From a bacterium (GTDB lineage Bacteria; Verrucomicrobiota; Verrucomicrobiia; Limisphaerales; UBA11358): 64,000 nucleotides of DNA. Numbering within the stretch: position 1 is the stretch's first letter; every line of letters starts with the position of its first letter. Made by a program: the position numbers and the translations under genes. The stretch lies in NCBI GenBank assembly GCA_021813325.1, contig JAKALA010000004.1:81415-145414 (forward strand), read 5' to 3'. The notes under the pieces were generated by a model. It saw only the letters and a list, made by a program, of their open reading frames with translations, ran no database searches and was not told the DNA's origin. This document shows positions 49,619 to 58,762 of the stretch, one piece after another.

Positions 49619-51564
49619 AACCGCGTCTCATTACGCTATTCCTGGTGGTTGCCGCCCTGGGCGCGGTGGCCATGTGGTTGCGTCAGGATTATTGGGTGGA
49701 CCACATGTCGCGCATGTCCGGCCAGAAAGACTTGTCGCATGTGACGTGTTTCAATTGCCACATGGTTTCCACCGCCAAATTGCGTTGGGCCCAGCCGCGT
49801 CCGCATCACGATGCGCCGGCGGGCCTGGCGGTTTCGCCTGATGGCAAAATCATTTACATCGCGCTGGACGACCGCGATCAGATTGCCGCGGCGGATGCCG
49901 TTTCGCAAAAAGTGCTGCGCCGCGTCAAAGTCGCCGGCCGCCCGTTTGGCCTGGCCCTGGATGCGGCCGGACAGAAGTTGTTTGTGACCTGTCGCGATGC
50001 CGACCGGCTGGCAATTTTGGATACGCAAACGCTCAAAGAAACCGCTTCCATCGGCGTGGGCATGGCGCCGGTTGCGGTGGCCTATTGCCGCACGAGTGCG
50101 GGCGAACGGTTGATTGTGGCCAATTCCATGGCGGATAACATTTCGGTGCTTTCCGTTTCGCCGTTGCGGGAAATTGGGCGGCCCTCGGCGGGGCGCGAAC
50201 CTTTTGACGTTACGGTCAACCCGGATGGGACGCGCGCCTTTGTGGTTAATCGCATGGCCTGGCTGGCTTCGGTTAAAACCGTTCCGGCCGCGGAAGTGAC
50301 CGAGATTGATCCGGTTACCGCCAGAACCATTGGACGAGATCCGCTGGCCTCAGCGCATCTGTCGGAGTCCATCGGGATCGTGCCATCGCGTTCCTGGGTG
50401 CTGAATCCGTTGGTGAAGGTTCGGAACCTGGTTCCGATTACACAAGTGGCGAACGGCTGGGTGATGTCGAGTGGTTTTGCCGTGACCGACACGCGCACAT
50501 GCAAAGTCATTCAACTGCCGTTGGACGAAGCCAACAACTACTACGCCGATCCGTCGGGCATGGCGGTGGCGCCGGATGGAAAACGCGCATTCATCGCGTC
50601 CGGTGGAAGCGATGTGGTCAGCGTGGTTGACCTGGACAAGGTGAGCGCGTGGCTGGCTGCCGCCAGTGTTTCAACGAAAGAAGAGGCGATCAATGACATG
50701 TCGCTCTCGCCGGAATACGTCATTGCCCGGATTCCCACGCAGCGTAACCCGCGTCAATTGTTGATCAGTCCGGATGGCGGAACGCTCTACGTCGCCGAGC
50801 GGTTACAGGACAGCATTCTGCTGGTGGACACCAAAACCCTGACCACGAAAGGCCGAATCATGCTTGGGGACGGCGGCTTGAACGATCCGATCCGCCGCGG
50901 CGAACGGGTTTTCACCACGGCGGCCTACACGTTTCAGCATCAATTTTCCTGCCGCTCCTGTCATCCGGACGGCCATGTGGACGGTTTGAGCTACGATTTT
51001 GATACGAGCGGGATTGGGGATAATCTGCTGGACAACCGCAGTCTGCTGGGGGTCGCGGGCACCGAGCCGTTCAAGTGGAATGGCAAGAATCCCAGTCTGG
51101 AGGTGCAATGCGGACCGCGCTTTGCCAAGGTGCTTATGCGCACCGACCCGATTCCGCCGAAGGAGTTGCGGGATCTGACGACGTTTATCAAATCGCAACC
51201 GCCCCAGCGGGTGGCGCGTCGTCACGACGGCAAACTCACGCCGGCGCAGGAACGCGGCAAGGCCATTTTCTTCGCCACCAAAACGTCAGCCGGGGTGGAG
51301 ATTCCGCATGGAAAACGGTGTTCCTCCTGTCACCGTCCGCCGCTCTACACGGTGCGCCTGTCATTTGATGTCGGCACCGGCGGGCCGTTTGACACGCCGC
51401 ATTTGTTGGGCGTCGCCAACACCGCGCCGTATCTTCACGACGGTCGCGCCTTGTCGCTGGAGGAAATCTGGACGCTTTATAGCACCAACGACACACACGG
51501 AGTGACCAGTTATATGAACAAGGAACAGCTCAACGATCTGGTGGAATTTTTGAAAACACTTTGA
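49615..51564 (+). CDS. Triheme cytochrome c with YVTN-type beta-propeller and MauG/CcpA-like C-terminus
   Basis: A 649-residue exported protein. An N-terminal hydrophobic anchor (about 5-22) is followed by CFNCH (45-49), then a YVTN-type propeller (GLAVSPDGKIIYIAL, PFDVTVNPDGTRAFVV). The last third has CRSCHPDGHVDGLSYD and CSSCHRPP heme sites and the segment FDTPHLLGVANTAPYLHDGR, which is typical of bacterial di-heme cytochrome c peroxidase/MauG proteins. It may transfer electrons to peroxide or to another cytochrome. ATG 49615 overlaps the upstream stop; the frame is open earlier without meaning. Confidence 0.87.
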   Translation: MKPRLITLFLVVAALGAVAMWLRQDYWVDHMSRMSGQKDLSHVTCFNCHMVSTAKLRWAQPRPHHDAPAGLAVSPDGKIIYIALDDRDQIAAADAVSQKVLRRVKVAGRPFGLALDAAGQKLFVTCRDADRLAILDTQTLKETASIGVGMAPVAVAYCRTSAGERLIVANSMADNISVLSVSPLREIGRPSAGREPFDVTVNPDGTRAFVVNRMAWLASVKTVPAAEVTEIDPVTARTIGRDPLASAHLSESIGIVPSRSWVLNPLVKVRNLVPITQVANGWVMSSGFAVTDTRTCKVIQLPLDEANNYYADPSGMAVAPDGKRAFIASGGSDVVSVVDLDKVSAWLAAASVSTKEEAINDMSLSPEYVIARIPTQRNPRQLLISPDGGTLYVAERLQDSILLVDTKTLTTKGRIMLGDGGLNDPIRRGERVFTTAAYTFQHQFSCRSCHPDGHVDGLSYDFDTSGIGDNLLDNRSLLGVAGTEPFKWNGKNPSLEVQCGPRFAKVLMRTDPIPPKELRDLTTFIKSQPPQRVARRHDGKLTPAQERGKAIFFATKTSAGVEIPHGKRCSSCHRPPLYTVRLSFDVGTGGPFDTPHLLGVANTAPYLHDGRALSLEEIWTLYSTNDTHGVTSYMNKEQLNDLVEFLKTL

Positions 51565-51582
51565 AGCCTGGAACTGGAGATT

Positions 51583-52719
51583 ATGAAAACCATCTATAAA
51601 CTGACGGCCACGCTGGTGGCAATGGGAGAAATCCTTTGTTTCTGCGGGGCCGTTCCAATTGGCGCAGCGCAATCAAGCACGAATAATCTGCCGTTTCCGC
51701 TCATTGAGCGTTTTGAAAATTTCGGGGCGAAAGATGGCCTTCCCACGCACAAAGTTCACTGCGTGCTGCGCGCCAGCGATGGCAAACTTTGGGTCGGCAC
51801 GTATGGCGGCGCGCTGTTCCGGGATAACGGGAAGTTCCATCTCATCAGCACCAACGACGGACTCAGCCATCGCATGGTGATGTGCATGGTGGAGGACAAA
51901 CGCACGGGCGACATGTGGTTGGGCACCATGCGCGGGTTGAATCGTTACAGCGCGGGGCGCATCACCACATACACGCAAACCGACAGCGGCTTGCCCAACA
52001 ACGTCGTCTATGGCCTCGACATCATGGATGACACGTTGTGGGTGGCCACGGCGGCGGGTTTGGGCGCGTTAAACTTGAAAACCGGTTCTTGGAGCATTTA
52101 CGACCAGAACAACACCGTCATGCACGAACCCTGGGTATATTCCGTCACGGGCGCCAAGGACCGTGTTTTCGTTGGCGTTTGGGGCGGCGGTATTCTTGAA
52201 TACGAACCCGCTTCCGGCATCTTCAAGGAGCATCGGGATCCCGACCGGGATTTCCATTTTGATTTGGCGCCTGACGATGGACCGGTGAGCGACATCACGT
52301 CTTGGGTCGCGTGGGAGGACGGCGTGCTCTGGCAGGCGACTTATTTTGGCATGTCGCGCTATGACGGTTCCCGCTGGCGCACCTGGCAGGAAACGAAATC
52401 ACCATTGCCATCCAATTTCGTCAATTTCATCTGGCCGCATGGTCGCGTGGCTTGGGTGGGCACGGACTGCGGGTTGAGCACGACCGATGGTAATATCTGG
52501 GTGAACTATCGCACCGATGAACACGGCGATGGGATCATGGAAATCGCGCGCCCGGGCCAACCCATGGAGACGCGAAAGATGACCACCGCGCTGCCCAATA
52601 ATTTCGTGCTTGGCATCTGGGTTGACGACCGGGAAGCCTGGCTCGCCACGTCAGATGGGCTCGCCCACGCCTTTTTGTCGCCAACGCAATCCGCAACCAA
52701 AGTCGCGGTTGACCAGTAA
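51583..52719 (+). CDS. Secreted two-component-regulator-propeller (Reg_prop) protein
   Basis: A 378-residue secreted protein with a signal peptide (about 1-29) and repeats of the Reg_prop type: LRASDGKLWVGTYGGALFR, VEDKRTGDMWLGTMRGLNRY, MDDTLWVATAAGLGAL, WPHGRVAWVGTDCGLST. In hybrid two-component sensors such propellers bind extracellular ligand; here no membrane helix, kinase or GGDEF follows, so it stands alone. It starts 18 bp after the triheme cytochrome and belongs to the same run of genes. Confidence 0.82.
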   Translation: MKTIYKLTATLVAMGEILCFCGAVPIGAAQSSTNNLPFPLIERFENFGAKDGLPTHKVHCVLRASDGKLWVGTYGGALFRDNGKFHLISTNDGLSHRMVMCMVEDKRTGDMWLGTMRGLNRYSAGRITTYTQTDSGLPNNVVYGLDIMDDTLWVATAAGLGALNLKTGSWSIYDQNNTVMHEPWVYSVTGAKDRVFVGVWGGGILEYEPASGIFKEHRDPDRDFHFDLAPDDGPVSDITSWVAWEDGVLWQATYFGMSRYDGSRWRTWQETKSPLPSNFVNFIWPHGRVAWVGTDCGLSTTDGNIWVNYRTDEHGDGIMEIARPGQPMETRKMTTALPNNFVLGIWVDDREAWLATSDGLAHAFLSPTQSATKVAVDQ

Positions 52720-52747
52720 ATCAACCGCCTGAACGCAGAAACCAGAT

Positions 52748-53332
52748 ATGAAGCATAAGTTTATGATTCCCGGCGCGGAAGCCGGTCGCAAAATCAAATA
52801 TTCCGAGGCGGAAAAGACCGAACGCCTGGCGCTTGGTCTGCCGCCGGCGAAATCCGCCAGGTCGGGCAGCATCAAACAACCGGTTTCCCAGCCTCGTCCG
52901 GTGGTCGGCAAAAAAGCCATTACCGCGCCCACCGTGCTGAATGAGGCGTCGGAGTATGGCGCGGCGTTCGTGCGCGGGTTGCGTCTGGATTTGCCCGGCG
53001 GCATCACGCACCTGCTGTTCAGCGGCACCGCCAGCGTCGGTCCCAACGGTGAGACATTGTATCCGGGCGACTTTCGCGCCCAGCTCTGGCGCACGTTCCA
53101 CAACTTGACCGCGCTGCTCGCCAGCGAAGGCGCCACCTGGCATGACATGGTGCGCACGACCTGCTACCTCCGCGACATTGAACGCGACTATGGCGAATTT
53201 AATTCCATTCGAAATGAATTTTTCCGCGCCTTGGACTTGAATCCATTTCCCGCCAGCACCGCCATTCAGGCGAGAATTTGCCGGAGCGATTTGCTCGTGG
53301 AAATTGAAGCCATCGCCATCCTGGTCAAATAG
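52748..53332 (+). CDS. RidA/YjgF-family protein with N-terminal extension
   Basis: A 194-residue protein. The last 125 residues are a RidA-like fold (THLLFSGTASVGPNG; QLWRTFHNLTALLASEGAT; FNSIRNEFFRALDLNPFPAS; QARICRSDLLVEIEAIA). The first 70 residues are an unassigned, Lys/Arg-rich extension without a signal peptide. RidA enzymes hydrolyse reactive 2-aminoacrylate and related imines; the conserved Arg in QARICRSD may correspond to the RidA substrate Arg. It lies between a secreted propeller and two periplasmic binding proteins in the same run, which may hint at amine or imine chemistry. Confidence 0.85.
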   Translation: MKHKFMIPGAEAGRKIKYSEAEKTERLALGLPPAKSARSGSIKQPVSQPRPVVGKKAITAPTVLNEASEYGAAFVRGLRLDLPGGITHLLFSGTASVGPNGETLYPGDFRAQLWRTFHNLTALLASEGATWHDMVRTTCYLRDIERDYGEFNSIRNEFFRALDLNPFPASTAIQARICRSDLLVEIEAIAILVK

Positions 53333-53340
53333 GAGGTTTC

Positions 53341-54702
53341 ATGAAAAGAACTGCGCTCATTTTGGTTTGCCTGCTCGCCACCGGCGCTGCCGGATGGGGT
53401 GCGTATGAGGAGAAGGAGGACACCAATACCAATTACGCGGCCGAGCCGATCCTGAAACCCGACGCGCCCAGCGTTCAGAAGAGCGAGGGCGATTATCCGT
53501 ATTACGGCAACGTGCCGCCGGATTTGTTGCCGTATCGCAACATCGAGCCTTACTATCGCTATTGGTTGACCCGGTTGCCGTTCCGCGGGCCGGGCCGGGA
53601 TTACCCGGCTCCGGCGGATCTGAAATCGCTCAAGGTGGGCTTGCTGAGTCCGCCGCCTTACGGGCCGGAATCGGCGCGCGGCGAAATGAGCAAGAAAGGC
53701 GTGATGCTCGCGTTTGAGGAAGCCAACGCCGCGCGGAAAGCCGGGGAGTTGCCCTTTGAAGTGATCGAAAAGGCGGATTCGCCGCAATGGGGCAGCGCGG
53801 CAAACATCGCCGTGGAATTTTCCGACAACGATGTGCTGGCCTTCATTGGCACCATTGATGGCAATGCGACGCACGTGGCTTTGCGCGTGGTGCTCAAAAC
53901 GGAAACGTTCATGGTGAATTGTTCCGATCCCGATCCCTCGCTGACGGAAACCCAGATTCCCTGGCTGTTGCGGGATTTTCCCGACAACCGGCAGCAGGGC
54001 TATCTCCTGGCGCATCTGATCGTCAAGGAACGAGAATTGCGCAAAATCGTGGTGTTGCGCGGCAACAGCCGCCCGGGGCGGATGGGGGTGCGGCCATTTG
54101 TGGATGCGGTGCGGCGTCTGGGCCATCCGGTGTTGCAGGAAATCAATTTTAAAGATGGCGACCGCCGGTTTGACACCCAGGTGGCGGTCATTCAACAGGC
54201 CGATCCGGATGCGGTCGTGTTTTGGGGCAATCCCACCGAGACGGGGCTGGCGGCGGCGCAATTGCGCGCGGCGGGGGTCAAGGCGGCGTTCTTTGGCTTT
54301 GACCGGATCGTCGATCCTGAATTTATCAAGCTGGCCGGGCCTGCCGGGGCGGAAGGCGTCACGGCGGCCTACTTTTTTGATCCGAATAAGACCGATGCGG
54401 CCTGGACCAATTTTGTCGCCCGCTTTCAGGCGCGTTACGGCCTGAAGCCGGATATTTATGCCGCCTACGCTTATGACGGCGCAAAAATGCTCATTGCCGC
54501 CATCAAGAAGGCCGGGCCAAACCGGTATCGCATTCGCGATGAAATGACTTCGCTGGACGAATACAACGGAGTGACGGGCTACATGCGCTTCGACGGACGC
54601 TGGGACAATATTGCTCCGATTGTTTATGCGGAATATCGCGGTGGAAAGTGGTCTTACTTTCCCGAGGCCAATCTTAAACGGGTCAAAACCGCACAGAACT
54701 GA
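53341..54702 (+). CDS. Leu/Ile/Val-binding-type periplasmic binding protein
   Basis: A 453-residue exported protein. Signal peptide about 1-20, a Tyr/Pro-rich linker (about 55-85, YYGNVPPDLLPYRNIEPYYR), then a Peripla_BP_6-type domain (LKVGLLSPPPYGPESARG, NDVLAFIGTIDGNATH, LRKIVVLRGNSRPGRMGV, DIYAAYAYDGAKMLIAAI). It should bind a small ligand such as an amino acid, amide or alcohol-derived compound. No permease or ATPase gene is in the window, so a sensing, chaperone or carrier role is possible. It starts 8 bp after the RidA-like gene; a second binding protein follows after 3 bp. Confidence 0.85.
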   Translation: MKRTALILVCLLATGAAGWGAYEEKEDTNTNYAAEPILKPDAPSVQKSEGDYPYYGNVPPDLLPYRNIEPYYRYWLTRLPFRGPGRDYPAPADLKSLKVGLLSPPPYGPESARGEMSKKGVMLAFEEANAARKAGELPFEVIEKADSPQWGSAANIAVEFSDNDVLAFIGTIDGNATHVALRVVLKTETFMVNCSDPDPSLTETQIPWLLRDFPDNRQQGYLLAHLIVKERELRKIVVLRGNSRPGRMGVRPFVDAVRRLGHPVLQEINFKDGDRRFDTQVAVIQQADPDAVVFWGNPTETGLAAAQLRAAGVKAAFFGFDRIVDPEFIKLAGPAGAEGVTAAYFFDPNKTDAAWTNFVARFQARYGLKPDIYAAYAYDGAKMLIAAIKKAGPNRYRIRDEMTSLDEYNGVTGYMRFDGRWDNIAPIVYAEYRGGKWSYFPEANLKRVKTAQN

Positions 54703-54705
54703 GCC

Positions 54706-55812
54706 ATGGGGTTTTCGCTGCGAACCTGGTTGATGTTGGCGGTCATTAGCGTGCCGGCCATCATCGCGTGCGAAGTCCGGGCGGACGTTGTCCCGACCAA
54801 TTCCGTCATCGGCTTGCTGGTTCCTCCGGAAGAGTCAAATGGCGTCAGTCTGCGCGAGGGCGCCACGTTGGCGGTGGAACTCGCCAACCAATCCGCTCCA
54901 CCGCGCTGGCAATTGGTGGTCCGTGGCCGGGCAGGGCAGTGGGGCGCGGATGGCGTTGAAGCCGCCCGCATGGTCACAGATGATGGAGCGATCGGACTGA
55001 TCGCTCCGCCGGACGGAGCTGCCACGCATTTGGTGTTGCAGGTTTCGGGTCGCACTGCGGTGCCGGTGATTACCTTGAGCGCGGATTCCTCCGTCACTCG
55101 CGCCGGAGTGCCTTGGGCCTTGCGCATAGTTCCTGGCGCCATGGATCAGGCGAACATCCTGTTGAAACACGACGCGATTGCGCGCTGGAACATTGTCGTG
55201 CCTGACGGACGAAGTGGACGTGAAGCGAGTCATGATTTAAGCACGGCGGCCAGCGCGGTTGGTTGCGCGATCGCGCAAACCAACGTGCTGGCCGGCGGCA
55301 ACCCCAATCTGACGCAACTGGCCCGCGCTATTTTGTCCAATCAGCCGGATGCAATTCTCTTGTGGTTGGATGCCACCAATGCCAGCGCGTTGATCCGGAC
55401 TGTTCGCGGGGCGGGTTTTGCGGGAACGCTGGCCGGGCCGGCGTGGTTGGATTCGGGCGGGTTTGTATCGCTGGCGGGCGAGGCGGCGAACGGATTGAAA
55501 ATCGCCGAGCCGGTTTTGGATCCGCCGGCGCAAATGGCTTATGACAAATTTTCCGGCGAGTTTCAGCGGCGTTTTGGGAACGCGCCCGACGCTGTGGCGA
55601 GGGCCGGTTTTGATGCGGCCAATCTGCTGATGCAGATTCTGCGCAGCGCCGGCAATCGTCCGGTCAATGAACTGTTTCCCGTGAAAGCCGGATTTGTCGG
55701 TGCTTCCGGCCGGATGTGTTTTGATGCGCAAGGCAACCGTCAGTCCGAACTCCACGTTGTTGTTTTGCAAAACGGAAAATTTTCCCCAATCAAACCCAAT
55801 CAGAATCAATAG
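54706..55812 (+). CDS. Second Leu-binding-type periplasmic binding protein
   Basis: A 368-residue exported protein with a signal peptide (about 1-26, cleavage near VRA-DVV). It has the Peripla_BP_6 layout: VIGLLVPPEESNGVSLREGA, a central GAIGLIAPPDGAATHLVLQ, AILSNQPDAILLWLDATNAS, and a FDAANLLMQIL helix. It is shorter than and only moderately similar to the upstream binding protein, so the pair is probably not a recent duplication. It is separated from it by 3 bp and from the heme protein gene by 2 bp. Confidence 0.82.
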   Translation: MGFSLRTWLMLAVISVPAIIACEVRADVVPTNSVIGLLVPPEESNGVSLREGATLAVELANQSAPPRWQLVVRGRAGQWGADGVEAARMVTDDGAIGLIAPPDGAATHLVLQVSGRTAVPVITLSADSSVTRAGVPWALRIVPGAMDQANILLKHDAIARWNIVVPDGRSGREASHDLSTAASAVGCAIAQTNVLAGGNPNLTQLARAILSNQPDAILLWLDATNASALIRTVRGAGFAGTLAGPAWLDSGGFVSLAGEAANGLKIAEPVLDPPAQMAYDKFSGEFQRRFGNAPDAVARAGFDAANLLMQILRSAGNRPVNELFPVKAGFVGASGRMCFDAQGNRQSELHVVVLQNGKFSPIKPNQNQ

Positions 55813-55814
55813 CA

Positions 55815-56384
55815 ATGCGAGTTGTGAAACCTAAAATGAAGAAGATTGTCGGCGGTTTTGCTCTGGTGGGTGTGGTTTTGGCCACCGGCATGGGATGTCA
55901 TGACCCGGTTCAGCCGCCCATTCCACAGAATGATGCGCAAGCGATATTCAAACCGCAGGAACTGGCGGACGCGTTGCACGCGGTCATCGCGGCGGACCAG
56001 AATACTTACGCGATGGCAGGAGACGATGACAAGGTGAAGGCATTGCATGTTCAACGCTTGAATCAGGCGGCGGCTTCCATCCAGCAACAAGGCGCGGAAT
56101 TTCATTACGTCCTGCGTTCGCTTTGGCCGGTGAATTCCAAAAATGGACCGCAAACGGAGACGGAAAAACGTGGCCTGCAATATGTGATCGATCATCCGGG
56201 CATCAATTTTTACGAAAAAGAATCGCTGGGCGGGCGGGAGTATTTTACGGCCATTTATGCGGAAACCGCGAGCAGTGACAATTGCCTCGACTGTCACAAT
56301 CAAAATTCCGCCGGCGGGCGCAAGGATTTCAAGCGGGGCGACATCATGGGCGGACTGGTCGTGCGCGTGCCGGTGGAGTTTTGA
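55815..56384 (+). CDS. DUF3365-like (Tll0287-type) mono-heme c protein
   Basis: A 189-residue protein with a signal sequence and possible lipobox (ATGMGC, C28). The domain resembles DUF3365/Tll0287, a PAS-like heme fold: LNQAAASIQQQGAEFHYVLR, NFYEKESLGGREYFTAIYAE, then the heme motif CLDCH (157-161) and GDIMGGLVVRVPVEF. Such domains act as redox or gas sensors, or as electron carriers. ATG 55815 or 55836 (MKKIVGG) could be used. It is 2 bp after the second binding protein. Confidence 0.82.
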   Translation: MRVVKPKMKKIVGGFALVGVVLATGMGCHDPVQPPIPQNDAQAIFKPQELADALHAVIAADQNTYAMAGDDDKVKALHVQRLNQAAASIQQQGAEFHYVLRSLWPVNSKNGPQTETEKRGLQYVIDHPGINFYEKESLGGREYFTAIYAETASSDNCLDCHNQNSAGGRKDFKRGDIMGGLVVRVPVEF

Positions 56385-56441
56385 GTGAAACCCGCCATTT
56401 ATGTTTAATCCCGGTGGACAATCTGTAATCCTTCCAACCAA

Positions 56442-56903
56442 ATGAATCCCGTCACGGCCGCCCACATTCACTTGATTCTCTGCCATATTCCCGCAGTTGT
56501 CATGCTGCTTGGATTTGGCGTGCTGGCTTTTGGCTGGCTGCGGAGAAATCCCGAAGTGCAGAACGTGGCGGTGGCGATGTTTATCTTCGCCGCGCTGGTG
56601 GCGGTGCCGCTTTATCTGACCGGCGGCCATGCGCTGGGGATCATCAAAGGTTTGCCCGGCACTTCTGACCGCGTTCTGGAGCGGCATCAGGCGGCGGCCG
56701 GAATTACTTTGGCCGCGGCCATTTTACTGGGAGTTTTGGCGCTGGCTGGCGCGGGACTTTTCCGCCGGCGGACACTGGCCACGTGGTTCAACCTGCTGTT
56801 GCTGGCCGGGGCATTGGTTGCCGGCGGCTTGATGATCTGGACCGGCGGTTTGGGCGGCCAAATCCGGCATTCGGAAATTCGTCCTGACACGGTCCAACCA
56901 TGA
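56442..56903 (+). CDS. DUF2231-like four-helix membrane protein
   Basis: A 153-residue protein with four membrane helices. The conserved His residues H8, H10 and H15 (TAAHIHLILCHIPAV) and one in the ERHQAAAG loop fit a DUF2231-like heme b or quinone-binding helical bundle. It follows the DUF3365-like heme gene after 57 bp and is the last gene of the rightward run. A membrane link between quinones and the exported heme proteins is an inference. Confidence 0.72.
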   Translation: MNPVTAAHIHLILCHIPAVVMLLGFGVLAFGWLRRNPEVQNVAVAMFIFAALVAVPLYLTGGHALGIIKGLPGTSDRVLERHQAAAGITLAAAILLGVLALAGAGLFRRRTLATWFNLLLLAGALVAGGLMIWTGGLGGQIRHSEIRPDTVQP

Positions 56904-56915
56904 TCCAGACGCTGG

Positions 56916-58715
56916 CTACGGTATTTCAGTGATGGTCGTCGTTTGATCAATGGGAGTATTTTCGACGCGTTGAATTTTGCCGCCGGGCCAGACGATTTCC
57001 ACCTGGTCCAGTTGGGTTGAATTTCCCAGGCCAATGCTCACTGGCAATTCGGATTGTGACAGGTAGCTCCGGGTTGGCATGACTTGGCGTGAAAGCATCT
57101 GACCATTCAGTTGAATTTTGATCCACGCGCCAATGGCATCGCGATTGCATTTTGTGCCGACCAGTTTCAGCCGGATCCAATGGTGATGGAGATTCTGGTC
57201 ATTCCGCAGGAGCAACGGCGGGCCGCCCACTTGGGTCAGCACCACATCCAGATCGCCATCGCCGTCGATGTCGGCAAAGGCCGAGCCGCGTCCGACCATG
57301 GGTTTGAACAGATCAGAGCCGGCCTTGGCCGGCGGCACGGTCACGAAGCATCCGCCGCTGTTGTCACCGGCATTCCAAAATAATTGCGCGGGCTGGGCGT
57401 AGGTCTGGCTCGCCTGAATTTTACTGATTTCCTGTTCCAGATGGCCGTCGGCGGTCAGAAGATCCAGGCGGCCGTCCAGATCATAATCGAAAAAAAACAG
57501 GCCGAATTTGAGGAACCGGCGGCTGTCCGGTCCCACGCCTTCGGTAATGGCTTCGTCGGAAAAGTTGGTCGGCGAATTTTGCTGCACATAGAGCGCGGTC
57601 ATTTCGTTGGCAAAGTTGCCAATGCCGATCCCGAGCTTGCCATCATTGCGAAAATAGGCGGCATCAATGCCCATGGCGCCACGCGTGTTGCCGTAGCTGT
57701 CAAAGGCCACACCGGATTGCGCGCCAATTTCTTTGAACGTGCCGTCATGCTGGTTGATAAAGACCAGGTTGGGCACGGTGTCGTTGGCCACGATCAGATC
57801 CATCCAGCCGTCGCCATTGATGTCCACGGGGGCAACACCCAGCGACTTGGCGGCCGGCACGCCGGTGGCGGGATTTTTGATTTGAATGCCTGCCTGCGCT
57901 GAAACATCGGTAAAATGTCCGTTCCCGTCGTTGTGAAAGAGCCGCGGATAGGCCCCTTCAAAATTCATCGGCTGGCCGTAGGCGCGAGTGCGACCGTCAA
58001 TTTTATAGCCGACCCCGGCGTCAATGTCCGGCGACCATTTGATATAATTACCGACAAACAAATCCAGTTTCCCGTCGTTGTCATAATCAATGAACGCGGC
58101 GCACGTGCTCCAATCGTTGGTGGAACCGGCGACCCCGGCTTCCCGCGTCACCTCCCGAAACTTCCCGCCCCCTTCGTTGTGAAACAACCGGTTTCCGCCC
58201 ACACCCGTGATCAACACGTCCTCCAACCCATCATTATCATAATCCCCCACCGCCACCCCCATCCCGTAATAGCTCACAGCCAAACCCGATCCCTTCGTCA
58301 CCTCCGTAAAATGCCCGTGCCCGTCATTGTGATACAACGCCATCGTCGGCTGTGTCCGTCCCGGCGGAATATGCCCCGGCCAATAGCACGAGTTGATGAA
58401 CAGCAAATCCGGGGCGCCATCGTTGTCGTAATCGAAAAAGGCCACGCCGCCGCCCATCGTCTCCGGCAGCAGCTTCTCTCCATACGCCCCGTTCTCCTGC
58501 ACAAACCCGATCCCCGCCTCGCGCGTAATATCCGTAAACTTGACCAGCGGAATCTTTTCCCGCCCGGCCATGACCCGGGCGGCGAGCAGCAAGAGCAGCG
58601 CCGCCAGATGGAGCTGCCAGCGTTGGCGGGAGGCAGGTAAGCGGCGGCCTTTCGTGGCGCCGCGGGCGCAACTGGCAATTTCCTGATCACGGGCAAGAGA
58701 GGATTTGTTTGGCAT
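56916..58715 (-). CDS. CRTAC1-like FG-GAP/ASPIC-UnbV protein
   Basis: A 599-residue exported protein. ATG 58715 (MPNKSSLAR) precedes a basic stretch and a signal helix (LHLAALLLLLAARVMA); the frame is open 54 bp further but would then overlap the divergent kinase start. The propeller opens with FTDITREAGIGFVQENGAYG and has FFDYDNDGAPDLLF, GDYDNDGLEDVLI, FIDYDNDGKLDLFV and so on. The ASPIC/UnbV end has VEIVWPGGKIQRV. A 99-nt part of it is identical to the gene at the window end. It is convergent with the DUF2231 gene, 12 bp away. Confidence 0.88.
   Translation of the reverse strand: MPNKSSLARDQEIASCARGATKGRRLPASRQRWQLHLAALLLLLAARVMAGREKIPLVKFTDITREAGIGFVQENGAYGEKLLPETMGGGVAFFDYDNDGAPDLLFINSCYWPGHIPPGRTQPTMALYHNDGHGHFTEVTKGSGLAVSYYGMGVAVGDYDNDGLEDVLITGVGGNRLFHNEGGGKFREVTREAGVAGSTNDWSTCAAFIDYDNDGKLDLFVGNYIKWSPDIDAGVGYKIDGRTRAYGQPMNFEGAYPRLFHNDGNGHFTDVSAQAGIQIKNPATGVPAAKSLGVAPVDINGDGWMDLIVANDTVPNLVFINQHDGTFKEIGAQSGVAFDSYGNTRGAMGIDAAYFRNDGKLGIGIGNFANEMTALYVQQNSPTNFSDEAITEGVGPDSRRFLKFGLFFFDYDLDGRLDLLTADGHLEQEISKIQASQTYAQPAQLFWNAGDNSGGCFVTVPPAKAGSDLFKPMVGRGSAFADIDGDGDLDVVLTQVGGPPLLLRNDQNLHHHWIRLKLVGTKCNRDAIGAWIKIQLNGQMLSRQVMPTRSYLSQSELPVSIGLGNSTQLDQVEIVWPGGKIQRVENTPIDQTTTITEIP
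58452..58550 (-). repeat. 99-nt perfect inverted repeat, left copy
   Basis: On the minus strand this reads base for base the same as 63902-64000 on the plus strand (first mismatch just upstream: T here, C at 63901). It codes for the opening of the CRTAC1 propeller. The copies may extend beyond the window, so true length is unknown. Confidence 0.95.
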
Positions 58716-58762
58716 CGGGAAATCGGTTATGACTTCTACCAACAAACCAATTGCCGAGCAAC

